The notes under the pieces were generated by a model. That model did not search any database. It was not told where the DNA came from and saw only the letters and a program-made list of their open reading frames with translations. This document shows, in pieces, positions 18,057-27,958 of a DNA stretch of 64,000 bases (the first letter of the stretch is position 1; every line of letters starts with the position of its first letter). The stretch is from assembly GCF_012033695.1 (NCBI RefSeq), contig NZ_JAAVJI010000002.1, forward strand, positions 496,001 through 560,000, given 5' to 3'. Source of the DNA: Pseudomonas quercus (GTDB lineage Bacteria > Pseudomonadota > Gammaproteobacteria > Pseudomonadales > Pseudomonadaceae). The translations under genes and the position numbers were made by a program.

Positions 18057-18144
18057 AACGGCTGATCCTTGGCTCAGGGGCGCCGGTTCGTGCCCGGCAG
18101 GGTGGTTGAGAGAAGCGAAGCCAGTACTGGGCTACTGGCCGGTT
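18057..18144. other. zwf-eda junction lacking pgl
   Basis: Only 88 bases separate the zwf stop from the eda start. In P. putida the 6-phosphogluconolactonase gene pgl (about 730 bases) lies here. No frame of useful length is present on either strand, and no lactonase motif can be read. The eda start keeps only a weak ribosome site (AAGGATC, 11 bases upstream). Confidence 0.8.
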
Positions 18145-19605
18145 TCAGATATCGCCATACCAGGACCGCCCATCACGGGTAATCAAGGCAATGGAGCTCA
18201 TTGGTCCCCAGGAACCTGCAGCGTAAGGTTTAGGGGCATCACCAGAACGCTTCCAACCAGCAATCAACTGGTCACACCAGCGCCATGCATACTCGATTTC
18301 GTCCTTGCGCACGAACAGGTTCTGGTTACCCTGCATCACTTCAAGCAACAGCCGCTCGTACGCGTCAGGAATACGCGAGCTGCGGCTGTCCGACAGGTTG
18401 AGCTGCAGCGGGCCGCTCTTGAGGTGCATGCCTTTGTCCAGGCCCTGCTCCTTGGTCATCACACGTAGCGAGATACTTTCGTCCGGTTGCAGGCGGATGA
18501 TCAGCTTGTTGCTGATCTGAAGCCGCTGTTCGGGTGCAAAGATGTAGTGCGGCGGCTCTTTGAAGTGGATGACGATCTGCGACAGCTTCTGCGGCATGCG
18601 CTTGCCCGTACGCAGATAGAAGGGAACGCCTGCCCAACGCCAGTTGCGGATATCTGCACGCAGGGCAACAAAGGTTTCGGTATCGCTCTGGGTATTGGAG
18701 TTTTCCTCCTCCAGGTAACCTGGCACACCACGGCCCTCGCTATAGCCGGCGATGTATTGCCCTCGAACCACATGGGTACTCAACCCCTCGCCTGTAATAG
18801 GCGCAAGTGCTTTAAGCACTTTAACTTTCTCGTCCCGAATAGCGTCTGCCGACAGGTCTGCGGGAGGGTCCATTGCGATCAGGCATAGCAACTGGAGCAG
18901 GTGGTTCTGCACCATGTCGCGCAGTTGGCCTGCCTTGTCAAAGTAGCCCCAGCGCCCTTCGATGCCCACTTTCTCGGCAACGGTGATCTCTACGTGAGAG
19001 ATGTAGTTCTGATTCCACTGGGTCTCGAACAAGCTGTTGGCAAAGCGCAAGGCAATCAGGTTCTGAACCGTTTCCTTGCCCAGGTAATGGTCGATCCGGT
19101 ACACCCGGTTTTCCGGGAAGTAATGCGCCACCGCGTCATTGACGCGGCGTGAAGATTCAAGGTCATGGCCGATGGGCTTTTCCAGCACCACCCGTGTGCG
19201 TTCCGCTAAGCCAGCCTTGGCGAGGTTTTCGCAAATCGCGCCATACACTGCAGCGGGTGTAGCGAAATAAGCGATGACTGGGGCAGGGCCAATGCGCTCG
19301 GCCAGGACGGCATAGTCCTCGGCAAGCAGAAAGTCGACATGCAGGTATTCAAGGCGAGCCTTGAAACGTGCCAGGTGATCGTCGTCCAATTCTGCTGCAG
19401 GTACAAACTCATGCAACTGCTCGTCAATTCTTGTCAGGTGCGCAGCGGTGTCACCTGGCTCACGAGCCAGGGCAAACAACCGAGTCTCGGGGTGGAGCAG
19501 GCCTGCCCGTTCCAACTGGTACAGCGCTGGAAACAGCTTGCGCAGGGCCAGGTCACCGAGGGCGCCGAATAAAGCGAAGGTGCAAGGTTCGGAAATTGAC
19601 AGCAT
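18145..19605 (-). CDS. zwf: Glucose-6-phosphate 1-dehydrogenase
   Basis: Oxidises glucose 6-phosphate to 6-phosphogluconolactone with reduction of NAD(P). The 486-residue protein is of normal length, with nucleotide-binding [18 protein letters not shown] near the N-terminus and the substrate/catalytic stretch [19 protein letters not shown]. The C-terminus [10 protein letters not shown] matches remembered P. putida Zwf-1. It is divergent from hexR, whose product represses it in the known system. The ribosome site is weak. Confidence 0.95.
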   Translation of the reverse strand: MLSISEPCTFALFGALGDLALRKLFPALYQLERAGLLHPETRLFALAREPGDTAAHLTRIDEQLHEFVPAAELDDDHLARFKARLEYLHVDFLLAEDYAVLAERIGPAPVIAYFATPAAVYGAICENLAKAGLAERTRVVLEKPIGHDLESSRRVNDAVAHYFPENRVYRIDHYLGKETVQNLIALRFANSLFETQWNQNYISHVEITVAEKVGIEGRWGYFDKAGQLRDMVQNHLLQLLCLIAMDPPADLSADAIRDEKVKVLKALAPITGEGLSTHVVRGQYIAGYSEGRGVPGYLEEENSNTQSDTETFVALRADIRNWRWAGVPFYLRTGKRMPQKLSQIVIHFKEPPHYIFAPEQRLQISNKLIIRLQPDESISLRVMTKEQGLDKGMHLKSGPLQLNLSDSRSSRIPDAYERLLLEVMQGNQNLFVRKDEIEYAWRWCDQLIAGWKRSGDAPKPYAAGSWGPMSSIALITRDGRSWYGDI

Positions 19606-19830
19606 GATATAGGTTCTTTTATCAAGTTGGACGAGTATTACGGGTTTGAGGCCCGCGTATCAAGCCAAAAGTAGTAATAAAACAACAAGCCCAGGGCTTG
19701 CTGCATCGGTACTGGTGATTGGCGGGCCCCATCAGTACGATAGACCACCCATTTTCCCCACCGCACAGGGCGCCGCGCCAGAAAACGACCCGCGGTGCCC
19801 CGCAGTGCCAGTGGCCCCACAGGAGAGTAC
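19606..19830. promoter_or_regulatory. zwf/hexR divergent control region
   Basis: The region must carry the zwf and hexR promoters and, by analogy, a HexR operator. No perfect TTGT-N7/8-ACAA is found. The best candidate is the AT-rich stretch GTAGTAATAAAACAA at 19671-19685, which keeps one ACAA half and resembles the operator near edd (33069-33083). Confidence 0.4.
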
Positions 19831-20694
19831 ATGGATCGCGTGCGCAACCTACTGGAGCAGATCCAGGGTCGCCTTGAAGACCTGAACAAAGCGGAGCGCA
19901 AGGTTGCCGAGGTTATTCTAAGCAATCCCCAGCAGGCCACCCGGTTCAGTATCGCCGCCCTTGCCCAGGCCGCCAAGGTCAGTGAACCTACGGTAAACCG
20001 ATTCTGCCGGTCCTTCGAGGTCAGCGGCTACCCCGAACTGAAACTTCAACTGGCCCAAAGCCTGGCCAGCGGTGCAGCTTATGTGAGCCGGGCCGTAGCG
20101 CCAGACGATGACCCTGCTGCCTATACACAAAAGATTTTTTCCAGCGCCATTGCCTCGCTGGACAGCGTTTGCCAGCAACTGGACCCACAACTGATCAGCC
20201 GCGCTGTGGATATGATGATCCAGGCCCGGCAGATCCATTTCTTCGGGCTGGGTGCTTCCGCCCCTGTCGCCGTAGACGCTCAGCACAAGTTTTTCCGCTT
20301 CAACCTGCCGGTCTCCGCCCATGCAGACGTATTGATGCAACGCATGCTGGCTTCGGTAGCGCACACGGGGGAGCTCTTCGTGATTATTTCCTACACCGGG
20401 CGTACTCGCGAATTGGTGGAGGTGGCGCGTATCGCCAGGGAGAATGGCGCTTCGGTACTGGGCCTGACCTCGGCCGGTTCGCCGCTGGCGCAGGCCAGCA
20501 GCCTCAGCCTGAACATCCCATTGCCTGAAGACACGGACATCTACATGCCCATGACTTCGCGCATTATCCAATTGACGGTGCTGGATGTGCTGGCTACAGG
20601 CATGACCCTGCGCCGTGGCTCGGATTTCCAGCCACATTTGCGCAAGATCAAGGAAAGCCTGAACGCCAGCCGTTACCCCCTCGAAGAGGGTTGA
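19831..20694 (+). CDS. hexR: Transcriptional repressor HexR
   Basis: RpiR-family regulator of 287 residues: N-terminal HTH ([20 protein letters not shown]) and a C-terminal SIS sugar-phosphate domain ([34 protein letters not shown]). In P. putida it represses zwf, edd and gap and is released by KDPG. The ATG at 19831 has AGGAGAG upstream and is preferred over an in-frame ATG at 19795. It is divergent from zwf and converges on oprB. Confidence 0.93.
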   Translation: MDRVRNLLEQIQGRLEDLNKAERKVAEVILSNPQQATRFSIAALAQAAKVSEPTVNRFCRSFEVSGYPELKLQLAQSLASGAAYVSRAVAPDDDPAAYTQKIFSSAIASLDSVCQQLDPQLISRAVDMMIQARQIHFFGLGASAPVAVDAQHKFFRFNLPVSAHADVLMQRMLASVAHTGELFVIISYTGRTRELVEVARIARENGASVLGLTSAGSPLAQASSLSLNIPLPEDTDIYMPMTSRIIQLTVLDVLATGMTLRRGSDFQPHLRKIKESLNASRYPLEEG

Positions 20695-20709
20695 TGGCGG
20701 CTGGCTGTG

Positions 20710-20729
20710 CTGTCGCCTGAAGGCGACAG
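20710..20729. terminator. Hairpin between convergent hexR and oprB
   Basis: CTGTCGCC and GGCGACAG form an eight-pair stem with a TGAA loop in the 47-base gap. No T-run follows on either side, so termination strength is uncertain. Confidence 0.45.
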
Positions 20730-20741
20730 CGTGCTACAGGG

Positions 20742-22100
20742 TTAGAACTTGGACTGCACCTTCAAACCGGCAACCAGGGCGTTGTCCACATCGTCCACGC
20801 CGCCTGGGCGCTTGATGTACTGCAGGTTGGGGCGCACGGTAAGCCAGTTGGTGACGTGGAAGCCGTAATAGATTTCCGCGTCGTACTCGCTGCTGCGTAT
20901 TGGAACGAACGTCGGATTGTCATAGTCGTCGATGCCGTTCAGGGCATTGGCGAGGCGGGCATTGTCCGAGACGTCATCGTTAACATGGATACGCGCCAGG
21001 CCTACGCCGATGTCGTCTTTGGGACGGCCATCGAACAGGCCCTTGTACACAAAGCCAACCTGTTGGTAGTTATCCACAACGGTCGTGGCTTTGTCGTGCA
21101 CAGTGGCGTTGGCAAAGATACTCAGGCCGCGGCTTGGGTCGCCATTGTGACTGGTCAGCTGTTGCTGGGCCACGATCCAGGCACCGTGCTTGCTGCCGTG
21201 GCGGCGGAAATCGCCCCCGCTGGCGGCTTGCAGTTGGCCGTCTTCGCCTTCGGACACGTCGTTGGCTTTGGCTGTGCTGTAGTAGTAACCGGCACGGTAC
21301 TCGCCTGGCAGGCCATTGACCGAGGGCGACCACACCACTTCCACTGGGATGATAGCGCCTTTGGTACCGCTGCCACTGAGCTTCCAGGCATTGCCTGTTT
21401 CCAGGTAGGACGGGTTCTGCTCATACGCACCAATCTGCGCATAGAACTCTGGCGTGATGTTGTACTTCACGCGCAGTGCCCATTGGGACACAGGCCAGTT
21501 GTACCAGATGTCGCCAATCCAGTTACCCACTTGAGAACCGCAGAACGCCAGGTTCTGGAAATCGCATGGGAAGCTGTTGAAGTCCTCGCCTTCGCCGAAG
21601 CGGCCGAACTTCACATCCAGCTTGTCGTCCAGGAAGGTCTGCTTGACCCACATCTGGGTGAGCCGCCAGGTTTGGCCGCGGCCCCAGACTTCCTGGGAGG
21701 AGCTGAGGGTGCCGGCACGAGGGTCGCCAATGCGATCGTTGCTGATGTTGCGACCACTACGCTCGGTGACCGCCAGCTTGAACTCCGCACCATGCCAGCC
21801 GAACAGCTTTTCCAGGTCCAGCTGCACGCCTAGGGCGAACTGGTCGGAATAACGGGCAGTACGGTCGTCGTTGTAGCCACCATTGAGGTTGGTGGCCGCT
21901 TCACCGACGTATTCGAGGGTGAAGTCATAGCCTTTGTCGTACAGCTCATGGCGCAACCCGCCCCAGTCGCCGGTGCCGTATTGGGAGGCATCGTAGGGCT
22001 TGGCGGCATAGGCCGTTGTAGCCAGCCCCATGGCGCCGAGCACCGACAGCTGGCGTGCCAGCCGGAAGGTCCTTTTTTTAGTGGTAATTTGCTTCTTCAT
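20742..22100 (-). CDS. oprB: Carbohydrate-selective outer-membrane porin OprB
   Basis: A 452-residue porin with signal peptide MKKQITTKKRTF... ending TTAYA before AKPYD. The OprB family stretch SQYGTGDWGGLRHELYDKGYDF is present, and the C-terminus ends in phenylalanine (VQSKF) as in outer-membrane barrels. It passes glucose and other sugars to the periplasmic binding protein GtsA. It follows gtsD on the same strand and completes the uptake operon. Confidence 0.93.
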   Translation of the reverse strand: MKKQITTKKRTFRLARQLSVLGAMGLATTAYAAKPYDASQYGTGDWGGLRHELYDKGYDFTLEYVGEAATNLNGGYNDDRTARYSDQFALGVQLDLEKLFGWHGAEFKLAVTERSGRNISNDRIGDPRAGTLSSSQEVWGRGQTWRLTQMWVKQTFLDDKLDVKFGRFGEGEDFNSFPCDFQNLAFCGSQVGNWIGDIWYNWPVSQWALRVKYNITPEFYAQIGAYEQNPSYLETGNAWKLSGSGTKGAIIPVEVVWSPSVNGLPGEYRAGYYYSTAKANDVSEGEDGQLQAASGGDFRRHGSKHGAWIVAQQQLTSHNGDPSRGLSIFANATVHDKATTVVDNYQQVGFVYKGLFDGRPKDDIGVGLARIHVNDDVSDNARLANALNGIDDYDNPTFVPIRSSEYDAEIYYGFHVTNWLTVRPNLQYIKRPGGVDDVDNALVAGLKVQSKF

Positions 22101-22171
22101 TCCCTGGCTACCCTCGTTGTTTTATTGTTATTAAAACGCTGTGTTGTGTGCCTTTGTGTGTTGGCACGCTC

Positions 22172-23335
22172 TTAATGGCGGCCGGCGAACCGGGCCACGT
22201 TGTCATCTGACGGCTGTATGGCAGCAGCCTCCGTCACACCAAGCCGTTCACCCGTAACGGCGTCGAACAACAGCACCTTGCTTGGGTCGAAACGTACATC
22301 AAGTGTCTCGCCTATCACGGGGGCGTCGTCCGGTGCCACGCGGCAACACACCTTGGTGTCGTTCAAGGTCACGAACACCAAGGTGTCCGGGCCGGTGGGC
22401 TCGGTCACCTGAACCTCAGCGCGCAGGCCTGGCAAGGCACTACCGGCTTCCCTGGCTACAACCAGCTGTTCAGGGCGTACGCCCAGGATCACGTCACGGT
22501 CTTCAAGGCCAGCGGTATGCACGCCAAGTGGCAATTCGCAACGCGCCTGCCCGCTGTCCAGCACTGCCACCAAACCTGTATCCCTGCGCTGTAAGCGTAG
22601 CGGAATAAAGTTCATGGGGGGAGAACCGATAAAGCTGGCGACGAACAGGTTGGCCGGATTGTTGTAGATGTCCTTGGGCGTACCGAACTGTTGGATGATC
22701 CCGTCCTTCATCACGGCCACCTTGTCACCCAGTGTCATGGCTTCGATCTGGTCATGGGTCACGTACACGGTAGTGGTGCGCAAACGCTGGTGCATCAGCT
22801 TGATTTCGGTGCGCATTTCTACCCGCAACTTGGCGTCCAGGTTCGACAGCGGCTCATCGAACAGGTAGATCTTCGGCCGCCTTGCCAAGGCCCGGCCCAT
22901 GGCGACCCGCTGTTGCTGGCCGCCTGACAATTGGCCTGGCTTGCGTGAAAGCAAATGTTCAATTTGCAGCAGCTTGGCCACGCGCGCGACTTCCTGATCG
23001 ATCTCGGCGGTAGGCATTTTGCGGATTTTCAGCCCAAAGGCAATGTTTTCCCGCACAGTCATGGTGGGGTACAGCGCATAGGACTGGAACACCATGGCAA
23101 TGTCCCTGTCTTTCGGGCTCATGCCGCTGATGTCGACCCCGTCGAGCATGATGGCGCCGCCCGTTATATTCTCCAGGCCGGCAATGCAGTTCATGAGGGT
23201 GGATTTGCCACAACCTGACGGGCCTACAAGAATCAGAAACTCCCCAGCGTCAATCTGCAGCTGGATGTTCTTGAGGGTATCCGGCAAACCAGTGCCGTAG
23301 GTTTTGATCACGTTACGCAGTTCGAGCGCTGCCAT
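22172..23335 (-). CDS. gtsD: Glucose ABC transporter ATP-binding protein
   Basis: A 387-residue MalK/UgpC-type ATPase: Walker [13 protein letters not shown], signature [15 protein letters not shown], Walker [14 protein letters not shown], then a C-terminal OB-like regulatory domain. It powers GtsBC in the inner membrane. It starts five bases after gtsC. Confidence 0.92.
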   Translation of the reverse strand: MAALELRNVIKTYGTGLPDTLKNIQLQIDAGEFLILVGPSGCGKSTLMNCIAGLENITGGAIMLDGVDISGMSPKDRDIAMVFQSYALYPTMTVRENIAFGLKIRKMPTAEIDQEVARVAKLLQIEHLLSRKPGQLSGGQQQRVAMGRALARRPKIYLFDEPLSNLDAKLRVEMRTEIKLMHQRLRTTTVYVTHDQIEAMTLGDKVAVMKDGIIQQFGTPKDIYNNPANLFVASFIGSPPMNFIPLRLQRRDTGLVAVLDSGQARCELPLGVHTAGLEDRDVILGVRPEQLVVAREAGSALPGLRAEVQVTEPTGPDTLVFVTLNDTKVCCRVAPDDAPVIGETLDVRFDPSKVLLFDAVTGERLGVTEAAAIQPSDDNVARFAGRH

Positions 23336-23340
23336 TTGCC

Positions 23341-24186
23341 TTACCCCTTGACCGCGCCGGCCGTAAGCCCACGCAGGAAATACTTGCCCGCCAGTACATA
23401 CACCAGCAGTGTCGGTAGCCCGGCGATCATCGCCGCGGCCATGTCTACGTTATATTCCTTCACGCCGGTGCTGGTATTGACCAGGTTGTTCAGCGCAACG
23501 GTAATCGGCTGAGCGTCGCCACTGGCGAACACCACACCGAACAGGAAGTCGTTCCAGATCTGCGTGAACTGCCAGATCAGGCACACCATGATGGTGGGAA
23601 TCGACATGGGCAGCAGAATGCGCCCGAAAATCGTAAAGAACCCTGCCCCGTCCAGCCGCGCCGCACTCACCAGCGCGTTGGGTACGCTGACGTAGAAGTT
23701 ACGGAAGAACAGTGTGGTGAACGCCAGCCCGTACACCACATGGACCAGAACCAGGCCGGTGGTCGTGTTGGCCAGGCCCATCTGGCCCAGGGTGAAGGAG
23801 GCTGGCAGCAATACTGTCTGGAACGGCAGGAAGCAGCCGAACAGCAACAGGCCGAAGAACAGCTGGGAGCCACGGAAGCGCCACATGGACAGCACATAGC
23901 CATTCAGGGCACCCACGAACGTGGAGATCAGCACAGCCGGCACCGTGATCTTTACCGAGTTCCAGAAGTAGCCACCCACGGTGTTCCACGCCTTGCCCCA
24001 GCCGTCTACGGTAAATACCTGAGGCAGGCTCAGCAGGTTGCCGGCAAATACATCTTCCGGCGATTTGAAGCTGGTGAGCAGCATCACTACCAGCGGTACC
24101 AGGTAAATGGCCGCAGCGACCAGCAATACGGTGTAGATCGCCACCCGGTCAAGGGTCAGGCCTTGCTTGAGGCGGGTATCAGTCAT
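23341..24186 (-). CDS. gtsC: Glucose ABC transporter permease
   Basis: A 281-residue permease with six hydrophobic segments and the EAA-loop region SAARLDGAGFFTIFGRILLP, the contact site for the ATPase. It is the MalG-like partner of GtsB; the genes overlap by eight bases. Confidence 0.92.
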   Translation of the reverse strand: MTDTRLKQGLTLDRVAIYTVLLVAAAIYLVPLVVMLLTSFKSPEDVFAGNLLSLPQVFTVDGWGKAWNTVGGYFWNSVKITVPAVLISTFVGALNGYVLSMWRFRGSQLFFGLLLFGCFLPFQTVLLPASFTLGQMGLANTTTGLVLVHVVYGLAFTTLFFRNFYVSVPNALVSAARLDGAGFFTIFGRILLPMSIPTIMVCLIWQFTQIWNDFLFGVVFASGDAQPITVALNNLVNTSTGVKEYNVDMAAAMIAGLPTLLVYVLAGKYFLRGLTAGAVKG

Positions 24187-25087
24187 GGCGCTTGCCTCGC
24201 AGTTCCGAATAGAGGTAAGGCACCAGGATGGCCAGGATGGCCCCTAGCATTAGCATGGCGCTGGCCGAGCCCACGCCCATCTGGCCACGGCTGAAGGTGA
24301 AGGAATACATGAACACGGCGGGAAGGTCCGAGGCATAGCCTGGCCCACCGGCTGTCATGGCCATCACCAAGTCAAAGCTTTTGATCGCGATGTGAGCGAG
24401 GATCATGAAGGCACTGAAGAACACCGGGCGCAGGCTAGGAAGCACAATCTTCAGGTAGATGGTGGGCAAGCTGGCGCCGTCGACCTGGGCCGCGCGTACG
24501 ATGGAGCTGTCCACGCCACGCAGGCCGGCCAGGAACAGCGCCATCACAAAGCCGGACGCCTGCCATACAGCAGCGATCACCACGCAATAAATCACACGGT
24601 CCTGATCCACCAGCCAGTCCAGGCGAAAGCCTTCCCAACCCCAGTCACGTAGCATCTTGTCCAAGCCCAGGCCTGGGTTGAGCAGCCATTTCCAGGCGGT
24701 GCCGGTCACGATCATGGACAGGGCCATGGGGTAGAGGTAAATCGTGCGAAGGAAACCTTCGCGGCGAATGCGCTGGTCTAGCAGCACGGCCAGAAAAACG
24801 CCGATCACCAGGCTGATGGCAATGAACATGCCGCCGAAGACCGCCAGGTTTTTGCTGGCGACCCACCAACGGTCGTTCTCCATCAACCGCATGTATTGTT
24901 GCAGGCCTACAAACTTGTAGGTCGGCATGAAGGTAGAACTGGTAAACGAAAGGATGAACGTCCAGATGATGTAACCGTAAAAGCCCACCAGCACGACAAG
25001 CATGCTTGGGGCCAACACCAGCTTGGGCAGCCAGCGTTGCAGGGCATCCAGGGGCGAGGCTTTGCTCAAGGCCGCTACTGAGCTCAT
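24179..25087 (-). CDS. gtsB: Glucose ABC transporter permease
   Basis: A 302-residue MalF-like permease with six membrane segments and the EAA-type loop RAAQVDGASLPTIYLKIVLP. The ATG at 25087 (MSSVAALSK) matches remembered GtsB N-termini; an in-frame ATG at 25111 is an alternative. Confidence 0.92.
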   Translation of the reverse strand: MSSVAALSKASPLDALQRWLPKLVLAPSMLVVLVGFYGYIIWTFILSFTSSTFMPTYKFVGLQQYMRLMENDRWWVASKNLAVFGGMFIAISLVIGVFLAVLLDQRIRREGFLRTIYLYPMALSMIVTGTAWKWLLNPGLGLDKMLRDWGWEGFRLDWLVDQDRVIYCVVIAAVWQASGFVMALFLAGLRGVDSSIVRAAQVDGASLPTIYLKIVLPSLRPVFFSAFMILAHIAIKSFDLVMAMTAGGPGYASDLPAVFMYSFTFSRGQMGVGSASAMLMLGAILAILVPYLYSELRGKRHD

Positions 25088-25169
25088 AAACTTGGGTTCC
25101 GCTGAAAGCATTCGGGTTCGAGCTCGCCACTGCGGTCAGGCACAGGCCCGCAGTGGCGAGGGTACGGCG

Positions 25170-26456
25170 TTACTTAGCTGACTTGATAGCGCTTGCCAGT
25201 TGCTTGGCAGCCGCGGCTGGATCGGCCTTGGTGTTATTGATGTAGTTGGTGACTACGTCAAAGATCGCGCCTTGAACGGCCAGAGAGGTCGCCATGTTGT
25301 GCGCCATGCTTGGCTGCAGGCCGCCGCTCTTGTCGTCCGCTACGAAGTCCTTGGCTGCCTGCTGTGCACAGGAATCGAAACCAAGTTTCTCCATGTCGTT
25401 CTGCATGTCGGTGCGAACAGGGATCGAGCCTTTGTTGATGCTGAACACCTTCTGGAAGTCGGTGCCCAAGGCAACCTTGGCCAAATCTTGCTGAGCGGCA
25501 ATGGTGTTCTTGTCTTTGACCAGGAACACGGCCAAGGAGTCGATGTTGTACGTGAAGGCCTTTTCGGTGCCTGGGAACGGCACACACTGGTAGTCCTTGC
25601 CGGCGATTTTCTTCGCGGCGGTCCACTCGCTCTTGGCCCAGTCACCCATGGCCTGCATGCCCGCCTTGCCGCTGATCACGTCACCGGCCGCCAGGTTCCA
25701 GTCACGCCCGGCACGGTTGGCATCCATGTAGGTAGCGACTTTCTTGAGCTCGGTAAAGGCCTTGACCATGTCCGGGCCCGTAAGCGTGCCCTCATCCAGG
25801 TCTACGAACGCCTTCTTGAAGCCTTCCGGCCCCATTACCGACAGCACCACATCTTCGAACACGGTGCTGTCCTGCCACGGTTGGCCGCCATGCGCCAATG
25901 CAATGAAGCCAGCAGCCTTGAGCTTGTCGCCTGCTGCATAGAATTCTTCAAGGGTGGTAGGCGCCTTGTCGATGCCGGCCTTCTTGAACACTTCCGGGTT
26001 GATCCACAGCCAGTTCACACGGTGGATGTTCACAGGCACCGCAACGTATTTGCCTTCGTACTTGACGGTGTCAGCCACTTTCTTGGACAGCAGCCCGTCC
26101 CAGTTTTCCTGCTTGGCCACATCAGTGAGCGCGTCAGGGTTCAACAGGCCAGTGCTGGCCCATTCCTGGATATCCGGGCCTTTGATCTGGGCCACACCCG
26201 GCGGGTTACCGGCCATGGCGCGGCTTTTCAGTACGGTCATTGCGGTCGAGCCGCCACCACCGGCGACAGCACCGTCCTTCCAGGTGAAGCCGTCTTTTTC
26301 CACCTGCGCCTTGAGCACGTCAACAGCGGCTTTTTCACCACCCGAAGTCCACCAATGCACGACTTCGACCGTGCCTTTGCTGTCGGCAGCCTGGGCAGCG
26401 AAGGGAAAGAGTGTGGCGAGGGATATGACTGTAGCGAGGCGATTGATCGCGTTCAT
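25170..26456 (-). CDS. gtsA: Periplasmic glucose-binding protein
   Basis: A 428-residue solute-binding protein of the family 1 type, with signal peptide [24 protein letters not shown]. The mature protein begins [18 protein letters not shown], a sugar-binding motif with adjacent tryptophans. It delivers glucose to GtsBCD. First gene of gtsABCD-oprB; 103 bases separate it from the epimerase gene upstream. Confidence 0.93.
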   Translation of the reverse strand: MNAINRLATVISLATLFPFAAQAADSKGTVEVVHWWTSGGEKAAVDVLKAQVEKDGFTWKDGAVAGGGGSTAMTVLKSRAMAGNPPGVAQIKGPDIQEWASTGLLNPDALTDVAKQENWDGLLSKKVADTVKYEGKYVAVPVNIHRVNWLWINPEVFKKAGIDKAPTTLEEFYAAGDKLKAAGFIALAHGGQPWQDSTVFEDVVLSVMGPEGFKKAFVDLDEGTLTGPDMVKAFTELKKVATYMDANRAGRDWNLAAGDVISGKAGMQAMGDWAKSEWTAAKKIAGKDYQCVPFPGTEKAFTYNIDSLAVFLVKDKNTIAAQQDLAKVALGTDFQKVFSINKGSIPVRTDMQNDMEKLGFDSCAQQAAKDFVADDKSGGLQPSMAHNMATSLAVQGAIFDVVTNYINNTKADPAAAAKQLASAIKSAK

Positions 26457-26559
26457 TGAGTTACCTTTTTGTTGTTATGCATTGCAAGTCTGGCGCTTGC
26501 GCTGCGGGAAGTGTATGCAGGGTATTCAGCATGCCGGGTAACGAATGGATGCAGTTTTG

Positions 26560-27810
26560 TCACAACTTGGTGACAACTGGCTCCCCAACGCCGGTGGCCA
26601 GGCTTCGCGCCAACGGCAGTGTAGGCAAGAGCACTGCCTGAAGGGCATGGTAAAGGTCAGGCTTGCCACCCCACACTTGCGCTGAAGGCCTGTTATAGGC
26701 GTCCAGTTCGTGATGCCAACTGCCCTTGATCGTATCCAGCAGGTAGGTCGCAGAGAACTCCCAGAAGGTGCGGTACCACTGTTCGTATTCGCTTTCCCCG
26801 GTACGTTGCAGCAACGCCGCTGCCGCCGAACTAGCTTCGGCATGCACCCAATGCATGCGCTGCCGGACCACGGGCTGATCGTTCCAGTCCAGGGTGTAAA
26901 CCAGCCCAGGCGCACCGTCCACATGCCAGGCGGTATGGCAGGCCTTTGCAAACAGTGCACGGGCATCGGCCAGCAGCCAGGCCGGCGCGTCCAAGTTGCG
27001 CAGGCTTAGGGCTGCCTCAAGGTGCAGCAATAGCCGGGCCCATTCGAATGCATGCCCGGGTGTGCTGCCGTAAGGCCGGAAAGGGTCCGCCGGCTGGTCA
27101 TGGTTATAGTCCAGTGCAGGGGCCCAGCCAGGGCTGAAGTGCTCGATCACCCGGTGCCCGTTGCTGGCGGCGTGCTGGTGAATAACACGCGCACAGATCC
27201 GCACTGCCCGCTCCAGCCATTTCACCTCACCTGTTACGTCCGCCAGGGCCAGGAAGGCTTCGACCGTGTGCATGTTGCTGTTGGCGCCCCGGTAGGCTTC
27301 CTCGTTCGCCCAGGCCCGATCAAAGGCTTCGCGCATGGCACCTTCAGTTTCGCTCCAGAAGTGCTTTTCAATGATACGGATGGCCTTGGCCAACAGTTCG
27401 GTCGCCCCTGGCCGGGCAGCTGCCACGGCAGAGCTGGCCGCCAGCGCCACGAAGGCATGCAGGTAGGCCGCCTTGCCCTCGTCCCTGGCCATGTTGGCGG
27501 TGTTGTACCAGCCGCCGTGTTCAGGGTCTTGCAGGCAGCCTTCAAGGGCGGCAATGCCATGATCGATGTACCCGGCATAGCCCGGCACACCCTTCAGGTG
27601 CATCAGGGCAAAACTGTGGGTCATGCGGGTGGTGATCAACGTTTGAGCAGTGGTGTCGGCAAGCTGACCGCTGTCATCGAGGGGGCCGAAGCCTTCGGCC
27701 AGCCGGGAGGCCTTGGCAAAATCAGCCAGCCGGGCCGCCTCGGCCGTGAGCCACTGCTGGTGCGCAGGTGCAGCCAGCCAACTGTTGTATGCAGGTTGGA
27801 ACCTGTTCAT
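26560..27810 (-). CDS. AGE-family sugar epimerase/isomerase
   Basis: A 416-residue protein of the N-acylglucosamine 2-epimerase superfamily, an (alpha/alpha)6 barrel. Visible family features are the RGANSNMHTVEAFLAL motif with catalytic-region histidine, PGHAFEWARLLL, and HWVHAEASSAAAALL. Relatives interconvert mannose and fructose or glucose. Location in the glucose uptake block suggests conversion of mannose-type sugars for entry into the same pathway; the substrate is not proven. No signal peptide. Confidence 0.8.
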   Translation of the reverse strand: MNRFQPAYNSWLAAPAHQQWLTAEAARLADFAKASRLAEGFGPLDDSGQLADTTAQTLITTRMTHSFALMHLKGVPGYAGYIDHGIAALEGCLQDPEHGGWYNTANMARDEGKAAYLHAFVALAASSAVAAARPGATELLAKAIRIIEKHFWSETEGAMREAFDRAWANEEAYRGANSNMHTVEAFLALADVTGEVKWLERAVRICARVIHQHAASNGHRVIEHFSPGWAPALDYNHDQPADPFRPYGSTPGHAFEWARLLLHLEAALSLRNLDAPAWLLADARALFAKACHTAWHVDGAPGLVYTLDWNDQPVVRQRMHWVHAEASSAAAALLQRTGESEYEQWYRTFWEFSATYLLDTIKGSWHHELDAYNRPSAQVWGGKPDLYHALQAVLLPTLPLARSLATGVGEPVVTKL

Positions 27811-27958
27811 GGAAGCCCTTTGGTTTTTATTGTTCGCGCTGGAGTGTAACCAAGGGCAATGGCGGCACGGGTAACGAAGCGGTTTTTAAATGTCACAGGG
27901 CGGTGACGTTCATGCCGGGTGTGGCCAGCCCCGTGGCGGCCAAGCCGTTTGCAAACCG

